The position numbers and the translations under genes are program-made. The notes under the pieces were generated by a model, which had not been told where the DNA came from, did no database searches, and saw only the letters and a list, made by a program, of their open reading frames with translations. Source: Ephemerocybe angulata (lineage: Eukaryota > Basidiomycota > Agaricomycetes > Agaricales > Psathyrellaceae). Taken from it: DNA of 64,000 bases. The stretch is taken from the NCBI GenBank assembly GCA_013368325.1, contig JAACJK010000228.1:186001-250000 (forward strand), given 5' to 3'. Shown here in pieces: positions 12,731 to 24,032 of the stretch (position 1 is its first letter; every line of letters starts with the position of its first letter).

Positions 12731-15700
12731 ATGCCTATCGGAAACTCGAACACCGCCATCTACGTCTGCTCATTTGAGCGATGCGGGAAGGTTTGCCGCT
12801 CGACCCGGGGGCTCACGCAGCACGAACGAGCCTGCAAAATGAATCCAGCAAATCGTTACCAGCAGGACGCACCACCAAGCCCACCCGCAGCACAACCCAT
12901 TCCTGAGTCTCGCAGCCCATCGCCTCACGCCTCACCAAATCCGTTCATGCCAAGGCCCTCGCCCTCGCGTAGTCCATCTCCAGCGCCTACACCAGCTGGG
13001 CAGAATCCAAATCCCAAGCTTTCCGTTCGTCATCATCCCCACCTATCAGGTACGTGCACCCGTGTAACCTTTACCGAATCTAACTAACCGCCTTTCCAAC
13101 TTGCAGGTACACCATGCGATGCAGACGGACTGCCCTTAGACCCAAATTCCGAGCCGCCAAGCGACCCATCTCAAGACGGAATCGACGACGACGACCCCTT
13201 CTTCCCCTTCACCTCGCCCGAAGAGTTCGTTCTAGCCGAATTTCTTTACAGCAAGGTTCAGATGTCCGCCGGCGACGTCAATCAGCTCATGAACATCTGG
13301 GGCGCATACCAGCATCGACTCACGGGCGACGACGACTTCTCGCAACCTCCCTATGGAAACGTCAAGCATCTTTACGACACCATCGACTCGATTCCGTTCG
13401 GCGACATCCCATGGGAAGGGTTCAAAGTCCGTTTCGACGGCGAGTTGCCCGCAGACCCCGCCCCTTGGATGACGGCAGACTACGAGGTCTGGTATCGGAA
13501 TCCGCTTGACGTGATGGAGGCGATGATTGGGAACCCCGAGTTTTCGAAGGATATGGATTGGGCGCCGAAGGAGGTGAAAGGGAGCAATGGAAAGCGTCAG
13601 TACGTGGACTTGATGTCGGGCGAGTGGGCATGGGAACAGGCGGTGAGTGCATCGGTCTTTTGCCTTCGTTCAACTGATGTACTGACTTCTCAATCAGAAT
13701 GCGCTCGCAGCTGAGAACGACGGGGAGCTTCGCGGCGCCATGTTTGCGCCGGTGGTCGTGGGGAGCGATAAGACGACCGTGTCGGTTGGGACAGGGCAAA
13801 ACGAGTTCTATCCCATCTACGGTTCACTCGGGAACGTTCCGAATGATATCCGGCGAGCGCATAAGGGTGCTCTGGTGGTGCTTGGGTTCCTTTCAATACC
13901 AAAAAGTGCGTCTCATCGATTGGAACGGCTCCGATACCTTGCTAACCTTCCTCACAGCCGAGCGTGACCAACAAGATTCGGCTGAATATCGACGTTTCCG
14001 CCGCCAGCTTCTCCATTCATCAATCGCGAAGATTCTCCTCCCTCTGAAGCCATGGATGACCAAGGCTCGGGTAACGCGGTGTGGGGACGGGCACTATCGA
14101 CGTGTTGTCTACGGTTTGGGGCCATACATCGCCGACTACCCGGAGCAATGTGTTCTCGCGTGCGTCGTTTCGGGTTGGTGTCCCAAGTAAGTCATCATCG
14201 CTCTCATCGCTCTCCTTTTCTCACATGGCCACAACGTGCAGGTGTACAGCCAATGCAAAAGATCTCGACGGATCGTTCCGAAAGGATGCCGTCCAACGTT
14301 CTCATGAACATACCGAGGCTCTTCGGAGGGCATGCGACGGAAACAAAACTCGGATGTGGGAAGGTTACGGGATTATTGCTGATGTCGTGGTACGTATAAC
14401 AAGCTATGTATCGGACGGTATTCTTCTCACTCCCTTTACTTTCAAACATCAGCCGTTCACATCATACTTTCCGCGCGCCAACATCCACGAGCTGCTATCC
14501 CCAGACTTGCTGCATCAAATTGTGAAGGGAACCTTCAAGGACCACCTCGTCGAATGGGTTGTTGAGTATCTGGAGAGCTTGCCGGGAGGGAAAAAGAATG
14601 TCGCGCAGATGGATCGCAGGTGCGTGTCTGGATTTTGCAGCCTGGTAGCCGTGTACTGATTTACGTAGAATTGCTGCTTCACCACTCTTTTCGGGGCTCC
14701 GTCGCTTTCCTGAAGGGCGCGGGTTCTCTCAGTGGACGGGGAACGACTCCAAGGCCCTGATGAAGGTGTTTTTACCTGCTATCAAGGGCCTTGTCCCTGA
14801 TCCGATGGTGCGCGCTATCAGCGCGTTTCTCGACTTCTGTTACCTCGTCCGCCGCTCTCAAATTGACGAAGATGTCCTCGTTAAGATTGATGACGCTGTA
14901 CGACGGTATCATCGCGAGCGCGAGATCTTTCGAGAGCTCGGCATTCGCTCAAACTTCAACCTCCCACGACAGCACTCTCTCCTCCATTACCGCCCATCGA
15001 TCCAACTCTTCGGCGCTCCGAATGGCCTTTGCTCGTCAATAACGGAGTCGAAGCACATCCATGCCGTGAAGAAGACCTGGCGTCGGTCGAGTCGGAACAA
15101 GCCCCTCGGCGAGATGCTGTTGGCAAATCAGCGTCTCGACAAGCTGGCGGCTGCTCGGGTTGCCTTTGAACCCCACATTCCGGTTGGTCTTCGTGATCCT
15201 CGAGACCATCGGAGGACGATCCAGAGTGTTCGGGTGGCCCGTTTCAACCCCGAGGGTGGCGCGTCGGACTTGGAGGATACAGAGACAGATGGACAGGCAC
15301 CCCGGGCTCTCGTTCCATCTGAGAGTGACGTGCGTCTCCCAACGCGAGCTGGTACGTGTGATGCATCGTGTTTTGGGGATATACTGATGCGTGTCTTCTT
15401 TAGCACCACGGTACCCTCGAGCCCTACATGCGCTCGGGGATTATCTTCGCATTCCGATGCTCGGAGAGCATATCCGGCGGTTCCTCTTTGACCAACTGCA
15501 CCCTGAGTCGGACACCGTCGGTATGGATATTGACCTTGATCAATGCCCTGTGGTTGATCCTAACCTCCGTGTGCGTCTCTTCCTCAACGCCACCTCCTTG
15601 TACCATGCACCGAGCGACCTTTCTGGTGTAGATGGAATGCATCGTGGGGTGATACGTGCTTCTCCTTCATGGCAGGGAGGTGCGCCTCGTCATGATTGTG

Positions 15701-16071
15701 TTTTTGTTGTAAAGGATGCAGATTCCCCCGGCTTCCGAGGACTGGGAGTAGCACAAGTTCAATTCTTTCTTTCATTTAAGTACGGTGGCACCGAGTATCC
15801 GTGCGCCTTTGTTCGCTGGTTCGAAACATACGGGGATTCACCGTGTGACGTGACTGGGATGTGGCGCGTTCAACCCGAGTTTAACGCTCAATCGAGGCGC
15901 CCGGTGCGGTCTATTATTCATATTGACTCCATTTTGCGTTCTGCCCATCTTCTTCCTTCCTTTGGTTCTCGGTTTATCCCCAAGCTTAGCTATACAAAAA
16001 CTCTATCATCATTTAAGCTATACTATGTCAACAAGTATATAGATTACCATGCATATGAGATTGCTTTCTAA
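12731..16071 (+). CDS. Plavaka transposase, 985 aa, apparently intact
   Basis: Eight exons fit: 12731-13049, 13107-13642, 13698-13905, 13958-14186, 14242-14389, 14453-14619, 14669-15351 and 15404-16071. Their sum is 2958 nt, an exact multiple of three, with GT-AG introns of about 49-63 nt. The protein starts with a C2H2 zinc finger (CSFERCGKVCRSTRGLTQH, residues about 12-30) and a Ser/Pro-rich linker. It continues into the Plavaka core (DIPWEGFKVRFDG, TTVSVGTGQNEFYPIYGSLG, GALVVLGFLSIPK, then WMTKARVTRCGDG). It ends NKYIDYHAYEIAF, a typical Plavaka C-terminus. Such proteins cut and rejoin the CACTA-like ends in the nucleus. Length and completeness match functional members. No stop or frameshift was found, so this copy could still be active. 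Confidence 0.92.
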
Positions 16072-16214
16072 GTTGACTACTTTTCAAGTTGAACATAAGT
16101 CACATCTGAGGTTGCGAAAGGATTTTATGGCCAATATGTTAGAATAAGTAACAGCAGAAAGTCGAAATAAAAGTAGAAGGCAAAATAAGGACAATAAGTG
16201 AAAAGTAATGGACC

Positions 16215-16614
16215 TAAGTAGAAAGTAAAAGGACGTGCACATTTCCTGATGTATGACGCCTGAAGCATCTGGATATGACGCCTAAAGCAACTGGATATTC
16301 CAGGGATGTCTTTCTATATCCCTGGAAATGACAAGAATTTCCCCGTTCAAACCCAGGTACAGAAATCCCGTCAAACACAAGTAAACTCCCTGGAAAGCCC
16401 GGTGATGCGCCCACCGAAGGTGTCCAGGGAAATCGGAAAAAATTCCAGGTGCTTTCGCTGGACAGATCCCTGGACAAGGCACACCTGGCAAATCCAGGTG
16501 TTGTCCAGGTGTCACCTGTGAATCCCAGGGATAATCCCCGGGGAACACAGGTGAAAAACCTGTCCTTGCCAGGGATTTTTCCAGGGAGGATCCCTGGACA
16601 AAAAGTTTATAGTG
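16215..16614. repeat. Right subterminal motif array and terminal inverted repeat of the Plavaka element
   Basis: The stretch is dense with CCTGG/CCAGG-centred motifs in both orientations (CCAGGGA, TCCAGGTG, CCTGGACA), more AT-rich than the left array. It ends TATAGTG at 16614, the inverse of the left CACTAT end. Confidence 0.75.
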
Positions 16615-18198
16615 GAGATTATTGAGCTGACCCCATACAAGGCAACGACCTTGCTCTAACCACTCCAAAGCTTTATCAACTCGTTTCAGCGTCAACGCGG
16701 TGGAAGCAGCTTCAAGAGGTATTCCGGCACTATCTTGAAGCTGCGTGTAACGGTTCTCCATGGTTTGCTCGAGTGTGGCAGTCAATGTGATCAAGTAAAT
16801 GGCCGTATCGAAAGCCGAGAGGATGGCGGGTGACGGGGGATAGGAAAGTTTCAGCAATTGAGTCCAATTTCGTGCCCCCGTAAGCCTGTCATGTGGGGAG
16901 CTGGATGTGTAGACCGCAGATGACTGGAAGTTCGAGATTGCTTCAGTGAGGGCAAGCAGATCCCCAGTGCGCTCGAAGAGAAAGTAGAGCAATTGACCGA
17001 GGCTGTGGAGGCATATAGGCATGATACGCGCATGCCCCTCGGGAGTGAGCTCCACTGCTTTCCGGTTTACTGAAATGGCCTCAGTGAGGTCGCGCAGATC
17101 CCCACTGCGTTTGAAGAGCAAGTCGAGCGAATTACCGAGGTTGTTGAGCCGTATAGGCATATCTGAATGTCCCTCAGGAGTGATCTCCAGTGCTTTCCGC
17201 TTTGCTGAAATGGCCTCAGTGAGGTGACGTAGATCCCCAGTGCTCTGGAATAAGAAGTCGAGCAAAGAACCGAGGGCGTTGAGCCATGTAGGCATACGCA
17301 CATGCCCCTCGGGGGTGAGCTCCACTGCTTTTCGGGTTACTGAAATGGCCTCAGTGAGGTCACGTAGATCCCCAGTGCGCTTGAAGAGCAAACTGAGGGC
17401 GAAACCGAGGTTGATGAGCCATATAGGCATATGCACATGCCCCTCGGGGGAGAGCTCCACTGCTTTCCGGTTTACTGAAATGGCCTCAGTGAGGTCACGG
17501 AGATCCCAGTCCGCTTGAAGAGCGAACAGAGGGCGAAACCGAGGTTATTGAGCCATATTCCGTGTCCCTCGGAGTGAGCTCCACTGCTTTCCGCTCTGCT
17601 GAAATGGCCTCAGTGAGGTCGCGCAGATCCCCAGTGCGGCTGAAGAGCGAACTGAGGGAGACACGAGGCTGTTGAGCCGTATATGCATATGCGCATGTCC
17701 CTCGGGAGTGAGCTCTACTGCTTTCCGGTTTACTGAAATGGCCTCGGTGAGGTCACGCAGATCCCCTGTGCGCCCGAAGAGCGAGCTCAGTGAATTGCCG
17801 AGGTTGATGAGCCATATAGGCCTCTCTGTGTGACCTTCAGGAGTGAGCTCCACTGCTTTGCGCTGTACTGAAATGGCTTCAGTGAGGTCACGCAGATCCC
17901 CGGTGTGCTTGAAGAGCGAGTCGAGCGAACAACCAAGGTTATTGAGCCGTATAGGCATATCCTCATCTCCCTCTGGGGTGATCTCCAACACTTTCCGCTT
18001 TACTGAAATGGCTTCAGTGAGGTCACGCAGATCCCCGGTGTGGTTGAAGAGTGATTCCAGCGAACAACCAAGGTTATTGAGCCGTACAGGCATATCCGCA
18101 TGTCCTTCCGGGGTGATCTCCCATGCTTTCCGAAACCTTGAGATTGAGTTCGTGATGTCAGCGAGGTTACCTGTTCTTTCGAACTGGTTATACGACAC
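16615..18198 (-). pseudogene. TPR-CHAT locus A, TPR half, frameshifted
   Basis: This minus-strand piece is the N-terminal part of locus A. It has about nine 45-residue TPR units of the form RTGDLRDLTEAISVNRKAVELTPEGH...LNNLGNSL. A linker follows (PAILSAFDTAIYLITLTATL, ALEWLEQGRCLVWGQLNNL), and it stops at the Plavaka boundary. The frame shifts between about 17660 and 17500, where single bases are missing relative to neighbouring units, for example at GACACGAGG and GATCCCAGTCC. The first repeat starts near RTGNLADITNSISRF. No N-terminal domain was found upstream, so the true start is unknown. With the interruption by the transposon the gene cannot make a full protein. The CHAT half is at 8750-10248. 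Confidence 0.88.
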
Positions 18199-20425
18199 TA
18201 TCCCGCCTTCCTTAAGTCATCCGTCAACATTCATTTCTGCCCATGGCCACATCCCTCACCTTCGCTTAGCCCTCTGGCGCTTGAACTGTGTAACCTCAAG
18301 TTCAGCCTCAACTGACGAGCCAATCCATCAATCTGACGTACTCTATGTTGCCCATCTCTTAGCTGTGTCAATGCGATGGGAGGTAATCGACGTCAAAGGC
18401 GAGATTGAAGGAAGAGAAATTATAACTAGGAAGTACTTGAATTAAGCCTCATCTTTTTATAAGTCATGGTACGCACATCGCTATCGCTTAGAATGGTATA
18501 CTGTGTCCTTACACTGTCTATGATCTGAGCACACTGTACAAGTCACAGCAAGGTACACCGCCCTGCGGTGCTGGTACGATCAGCACAGCACTCGCCCATT
18601 CAATGCTAACTGCCATACCAATACCATTATCGGGAAGGTCCTCCTCGGTCATGAGTCCTCGAGTCCTCCAAGACTTTCACTGACGGACACGGTGTAAACA
18701 TGCCTCGAACAGCACGAGAGTATACCAGCGCCGTTCCACAGCTTTTCATATGAGCGGCTATTTCCGTGTAATCACCTTACAGCATGCTGCATAGTGGCAT
18801 GGGCGCCTATTTAATGTGATAGGGCATGACAGCTCGAAGAGTGCCTTCTAGGTATAAACGTCCCTTAACAGCCAATGTATAGCCTTACTCGAGTGACTTC
18901 CCTCGAAGCCGTCACCGGTCAGGATAGCTTCACAGCATCGCAGATAGCCAGGCAGTCCATCATTGCGTATCCTCTTAACACTTGCGAGACCAAGGATATC
19001 TTATCGTGCTGTCGATACTCTTGGGAGCTCCTGAATCAGGGGCCGGTGCACAGAATAGGCATGATGTGCATTTGGATAGACCAATGGGGAGCTTATTTCT
19101 GAGATCTCGCATGTGGGTCGGAATAGGGTCTCATAAGGTCTCATAGTAATGGTATCTGCAATGACGGCTTCGGCTTGGAGTAAATGAGTTCAATTTAAAA
19201 AGACACCCAGGCAACAAGTTACAAGTGCCCTACGACTCGGAAGGTCCCACCGTTTTCGCTGACGGCATTATTTCGGCATGTCGCTGTTTGGCTTGTTTGT
19301 CAAATCCTTCCAAAAACGCGCCAGCGGGTCCGAATCCCTTCTTCGAATTCCCTTCCGCCTCTCACTGTAACGACAGTGCTCGTTTGCTCCGTCCTTCATT
19401 CTCCAATCATTCTCTACCAGAAATATGGAAATACAAATTCTCCAAATGAGTCCAAAGGAATTGAGTCGTCCTCAAATGGCTCTAGGGTTGACTGAAGGTC
19501 GTGGATTCACCAAGCCCATGGAGGGTTGCACAAAGTGGCTCGTAGGCGGAGGACGAGTTACGCGTCCTTATCGAGCAGGGCGCCCACGGAGACATGGAGA
19601 TGGGCGATAATGTCGATGTTGGGAACATTCAAGCCCAGTATCGATGGGATGGGCCTATAGTGCATGGCCCTTCCCATGGTGGTTCCAAATGTATATGCCT
19701 CCTGGGTGCGTCCTCCATCTTCGTTCTACCTTGCATGTATACTTACGTCCATCGTAGTGGCTTGACACGGACCGTCCCCCTAGGGCTTGACCAAGGCTTG
19801 ACTCTCGCGCCCCTGATGCGGCAAACGAGCAGCGGGGTATACGCTTGAGCTGGGGTCTACCACGGCCAGGCATTGCTTACATTGCTTCCCTGCTGCCGTT
19901 TCGTGGGACAATCCTGGGATACCTAGCATCTCAGCTGGAGATGGACCAGGATTCTCTTTCGTGGTGTATCCCGTGTGCAGGATCGTACTTGCCTTCGTTG
20001 AGGTGCTTGATCGAATACGTGGACCGCTCGGCTCGACTGGACATGCCACGGTTCGCAGTGGCATACGCAGCACTGGCGGATGCTCTGAAATGGGCTGGCC
20101 GTATGGATGCCTGCTCTGCGACAGTTGCGTGTCTCTCTGACCTTTCTTTCATGCCAGTGCTCGCAAATCGTTGGGTCGCAGCGTCGAGTTATGGTGGAGA
20201 GAAGGCTTAGACTCGATCTCCGTGTTTGTGCAGTGTTAGTCCTGGGGGCGTGACGAGATCCTCGCCTCCGCATCGTTCGCTCATTGATGATTCTAGTCGG
20301 GTGGGGTTTCAACCTTGAAGGTGGACGCGGTGCGTGTCGTGGAGGGTTTCGCATTTGAAGCTCGTTTTATCTTGTGGGTGCTCGCGTTATTCGGCCCCTT
20401 GTGTGGTGTCCGATTTTCCCGTGAT
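18199..20425. other. Intergenic between TPR-CHAT relic A and the LTR element
   Basis: The only structure I see is one copy (about 18774-18920) of the repeat module that also lies at 28.8-29.1 and 49.0-49.3 kb. A 121-codon plus-strand frame at 19845-20210 has no recognisable motif and is not called as a gene. Confidence 0.45.
18774..18920. repeat. Copy of a dispersed ~150-bp module upstream of TPR-CHAT genes
   Basis: The module contains CAGCATGCTGCAT, GGCATGGGCGCCTATTTAAT and CCCTCGAAGCCGTCACC in the same order as the copies at 28793-29090 and 48984-49282. Here it lies about 0.6 kb upstream of the first TPR of locus A. Confidence 0.7.
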
Positions 20426-20430
20426 GAGAG

Positions 20431-20623
20431 TGTAGCGAGGCAGCGGAACGGCTTCGCCGTTCCGTTGTTTGGCTCTATTTATTGTAGATACTATTGACGT
20501 GCGAGGAGCCGATGTGGCTCCTCACACTCAACCACATACACGTACGACAGGAAACCAATATAACTGGGTCTTGTCTAACGTGTCGGTTGAGTAAGAACCC
20601 CATAATGCGCACCCCGCGTTACA
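20431..20623 (+). repeat. 5' LTR
   Basis: This 193-bp copy begins TGTAGCGAGG and ends CGCGTTACA. It contains two hairpins: GGAACGGCTTCGCCGTTCC and GAGGAGCC...GGCTCCTC. Confidence 0.93.
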
Positions 20624-20769
20624 GTTTTTTAGACATCCAGAATCTCTCATCTTCACGCGCTTTCTCTTTCACACACCGTCGTCGCCACGTCGCTCGCCCA
20701 GGATCGCCACCCTCGACTTCAACAACACGCTAACTGATGCGCTAGCTTCAGCAGCCATCGGTGGGCACC

Positions 20770-22338
20770 ATGGAACCCGAGAGGTGCCAGAAGGAGCAGG
20801 AGGACAGGGAAAACAGTGGGATTAGGAAGGAGACGGGCGCCGGAGATGTGGGAGGGTTTCCGGACGTATGCAAACGCGCAGCTGAACTCACCCAGCAAGA
20901 AGTCGATGGGTTGGTCGCCGACGGGGTAATCCAGGATACGCCCGAGGACCGCGATAGAACATACAACTCGCTACTACAACGAAGAATAGAACAGCGAGCG
21001 GAAATACGCCAGCAGAAGGAGTTGCTGGAAGCGAGAAGGGCGGCGGAAGGCAATGGGGGACAACCCCCTACGACCCGCCCGCCTACGCACACCGCACCAC
21101 CACCCGTCATGGAGAGGACTCCAGCCAGTACTCGCCCGAGCTCATCGAGCCCAATGGCAGACTGGGAAATCACCGAGGCCGTGAACGCGAGTGCATTCTG
21201 GTCTATTCTGCAGGAGGAGACCTACAGAGCGGTGATGGAGATGGGGGATAAGGTGAAAAGGGAGGCGTTGAAAGAGGCATACCACCGTTCCCGTGAACGC
21301 GAAAGGAGGTCCAGTGGCTGCAACGACATCCCAAGCGAACACATCGGCCCCTTGCGGCGGCAGATCACCGGGTACCTCTGCGCCCTCCTTGAGCCCCCTG
21401 ACGACTGGGACATGACCAGGTGGCAGGGGACGACGCACCAGGAAAGGGCGGTCACGGCCTTCGTCTCAGCATACAAGGACAGGCTCGTCCGTCACTTGCA
21501 GGCGATCGATTACATCCCAGAGCCTAAACCATCCCCTATCTCAACTCTTCTACCGCCCTCTCCCATTATCGCCATGGCTGAACCCCACGCCGAGTTCATG
21601 CCCTCCTCACGACCCTGCCCCAGGTTGGATCACATAGGTCACACCACCTCTCCTGTCGACCACGCTTCCCCGACACCAGCTCAGCGCCGTGTGGATTTTG
21701 TCTTGGATCCGAGGCCTCGGAAGGTGGAACCCCAGTTTCGCACACCCGTACAACCTCGAACACCGTGGCCGACAGTGGAGAAACTAGGTGACAGCGAGTC
21801 CGACTCGGACGGCGGCCCCCAAGGACACCCTAGTGGCATCTTCCTCCCTGCTCAGGAGGAGATGCTTTACCACATCGATGAGCACCCAACCCGGCAGTGG
21901 TCCCCCGACCACCATCGACCTCCTGAACCCCCAGAGGTTCATAACCAGCAGCAGAAGGAAGAGCTCAGTGATGAGGGGTATGAGCAGAGGTACGAGGATG
22001 AGGATGGGGACGTCAGGCATGAGAATGGTGGATACGACGATGGGTATGGTGATGGATACGATGATGGGTACAATGACGGGCACGGCGATGGGTACGAGGA
22101 GGGATATGAGGATGCGTTGGAGGATGAAAACGGGATTGATGAGTTTTGGCTGGGTGACAAGGCGGATGATGACTCGGGTTCGGAAGCTGGCCATGGTGAT
22201 ATGGCAAGCGATGATGGGCGGGGCCATGGCTCAGATTCAGAAGAGCAGTCTGACTCGGAGTATGGGTCTGACTCCGAGCACCAGTCTGAATCCGAGCACC
22301 AGTCTGACTCCGAGTATCAGTCTGACTTCGATGGATAG
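20770..22338 (+). CDS. Gag-like protein of the LTR element, 522 aa
   Basis: This is a single-exon ORF between the LTRs. The ATG at 20770 sits in a good context (CACCATGG) and starts MEPERCQKEQEDRENSG. The N-terminal third is charged and helical. The middle (about residues 130-250, ADWEITEAVNASAFWSILQ to YKDRLVRHLQAIDYIP) looks folded and could be a capsid-like region. A Pro-rich segment follows, then a highly acidic tail with DGYxDGY repeats and then SDSEYGSDSEHQSESEHQS repeats. There is no CCHC knuckle and no protease motif. The gag assignment rests on its position between LTRs and its general character, not on a recognised domain. It could instead be a captured host sequence. Confidence 0.6.
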   Translation: MEPERCQKEQEDRENSGIRKETGAGDVGGFPDVCKRAAELTQQEVDGLVADGVIQDTPEDRDRTYNSLLQRRIEQRAEIRQQKELLEARRAAEGNGGQPPTTRPPTHTAPPPVMERTPASTRPSSSSPMADWEITEAVNASAFWSILQEETYRAVMEMGDKVKREALKEAYHRSRERERRSSGCNDIPSEHIGPLRRQITGYLCALLEPPDDWDMTRWQGTTHQERAVTAFVSAYKDRLVRHLQAIDYIPEPKPSPISTLLPPSPIIAMAEPHAEFMPSSRPCPRLDHIGHTTSPVDHASPTPAQRRVDFVLDPRPRKVEPQFRTPVQPRTPWPTVEKLGDSESDSDGGPQGHPSGIFLPAQEEMLYHIDEHPTRQWSPDHHRPPEPPEVHNQQQKEELSDEGYEQRYEDEDGDVRHENGGYDDGYGDGYDDGYNDGHGDGYEEGYEDALEDENGIDEFWLGDKADDDSGSEAGHGDMASDDGRGHGSDSEEQSDSEYGSDSEHQSESEHQSDSEYQSDFDG

Positions 22339-22605
22339 GTTGGGGAGGGTAGGTGCTGTCTGAGGGGGAGCGTGTGCTTGCACGCTCTAATAGCTTTCTT
22401 TTCTATATCCTTACACTCCTTAATTTCGATTTTTTTTTCCTCCCTCTTTCTTCCCTGGTCCCTGGACAATTAGCGTATACCCGCACAGTGCTCACACTCA
22501 TTTAGCTTTCATACTCATTGATTTGCTGTTGTTAATTGCTTCATTTGCTCACTCTTTTACTTGTATTATCACCTGCGGGTTGTGAATCAACCCGGAGGGG
22601 GAGAG

Positions 22606-22798
22606 TGTAGCGAGGCAGCGGAACGGCTTCGCCGTTCCGTTGTTTGGCTCTATTTATTGTAGATACTATTGACGCGCGAGGAGCCGATGTGGCTCCTCAC
22701 GCTCAACCACATACACGTACGACAGGAAACCAATATAACTGGGTCTTGTCTAACGTGTCGGTTGAGTAAGAACCCCATAACGCGCACCCCGCGTTACA
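22606..22798 (+). repeat. 3' LTR
   Basis: This is the same 193-bp sequence as the 5' LTR, with three differences. At each one the 3' copy keeps CpG where the 5' copy has TpG or CpA. Confidence 0.93.
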
Positions 22799-22803
22799 GA
22801 GAG

Positions 22804-24032
22804 GCCGTCGTGCGCCCTAAGTAGGGCGTCATTGATACGAATGCGAGGAGGGGACGAAGTGTGGAGAGGACCTCTCAGAAGAGGGGGTTCATCGTGCTCG
22901 ACGTATGCCTGAAGGCGCTCCACGTCGTGTCCACGTGCGAGCGTTCTGGTTGTGATGTGTGGGCTTTTGAACGAATGAAAGACCATGCACCACCCCCATC
23001 CCAATCGCGATTCGCCCCCGCCCGACCTAGTGGCGAGGCGGGGAAGGGTTCTCGTGTGTTCTGGTGCCAACGAAGATCGATCCTTCCGAGTGGAGACGTC
23101 CGGTGTGTGGAGGTATAGGTACGTGTTTGCGATCGATGTACACCTATAATCGTGGGCTAACATTGGTCGTAGATTACTTCCTATGTTGATATTACATGTC
23201 CTTGGTAAATCCAAGCTTATGCTCGCTATATTACTAGTAGCTGCGTATTCGCCTCGCTCCTGTGCCAGTGGCTCCCAGACCTGCTTGGTGAAGAGTCGAA
23301 TTCGGGTGTACCTTGCACGCCGCAGGACAGGTCAATTTGGCAGCCTTGGGGCCGTAGTATGTCGAAACGTGGCTGGGGTGAGATTGAATAAAGTGGGAAG
23401 TCGAAGTGAGCTCTGGTGCGACGGACGTATGCACGTATCCGTAAGTCGATAGCTGATGAACGGGCTTGGTGGACTTTGGATCAATCGCGAGAATGACGAG
23501 ATAAAGTTACACATTGGCACACAGAATATGAGCGTATAGATATAGGGAGAGTGCTACAGGTCAATCGTGTTCGACTATGGTACTGTGTTCCATAGTTTCC
23601 TTTCCCATCTCTCTCAACATCGTTCTCGTTCACTTCACTTCACGTTACACGTATAGAAGCTCATTTCATCTCGCATTCCTCTGATACACTGCGTACCTAG
23701 TTCGTACTCGATCAGTCTCTCTTCCACACGGAATACCTATCCGCTCGTACCTCACGGTCTGGGTGTATCCCTTACAAATCGGAACCTGGCAGGCGGTATA
23801 CAAGCAGTGAGCTCTGTAGAAATACAATACATTGGCGGAGCGGAGTAAATAATGGAACACACCACAACAGGAACGATAGAGTGTAATTAAAAGTTGGCTG
23901 ACAAGAAGGAAGGAGAGTTAGGGAGTCGGGTATAGTGGAATAAATACTGGAAGCCCACGGGCGAGGAACGCAGAGGTGAAATCCATAGAGAGCATAAGAC
24001 AAACGAAAATAAAATGAGACCGTATACAAAAT
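22804..24032. other. Intergenic, no gene seen
   Basis: I see only short frames without motifs on either strand, and the 3' flank of TPR-CHAT gene B. Confidence 0.5.

Larger units (their letters stand above)
10249..16614. mobile_element. Complete Plavaka-type CACTA (EnSpm) DNA transposon, 6366 bp
   Basis: The element has inverted termini starting CACTAT on both sides. The left and right ends share CACTAT, then a diverged stretch, then GGATCCTCCCTGG at matching distance (about 34 bp). It is flanked by a 3-bp duplication GAG at 10246-10248 and 16615-16617. CACTA termini with a 3-bp duplication are the signature of the CACTA/EnSpm superfamily, to which fungal Plavaka elements belong. Inside are an apparently intact transposase gene (12731-16071, plus) and a divergent accessory gene (10799-12550, minus), so the copy looks autonomous. 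Both ends carry dense subterminal arrays of short CCTGGACA/TCCAGGTG motifs. It sits inside TPR-CHAT gene A: taking out the element plus one GAG rejoins the gene in frame at QLNNL/RTPLDDL. Confidence 0.93.
20431..22798 (+). mobile_element. Short LTR retroelement with a gag-like ORF only (TR-GAG type), 2368 bp
   Basis: Two 193-bp direct repeats (20431-20623 and 22606-22798) start TG and end CA and flank about 2 kb. A 5-bp duplication GAGAG borders the element at 20426-20430 and 22799-22803. A purine tract (CGGAGGGGGAGAG) precedes the right LTR, as a polypurine tract should. The internal region has one long ORF and no protease, reverse transcriptase, RNase H or integrase, so the element is non-autonomous and needs a helper. 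A primer-binding site could not be identified with confidence. The LTRs differ at three positions only, so the insertion is fairly recent. Confidence 0.92.

Noticed and set aside
16282..16600. C-terminal extension of the TPR half of locus A
   Set aside because: It is read-through into the Plavaka right end after QLNNL, not part of the ancestral protein.
21939..22227. Minus-strand frames with Ser/Pro or hydrophobic repeats in the LTR element
   Set aside because: They are the antisense of the acidic DGY and SDSE repeats in the gag-like ORF.
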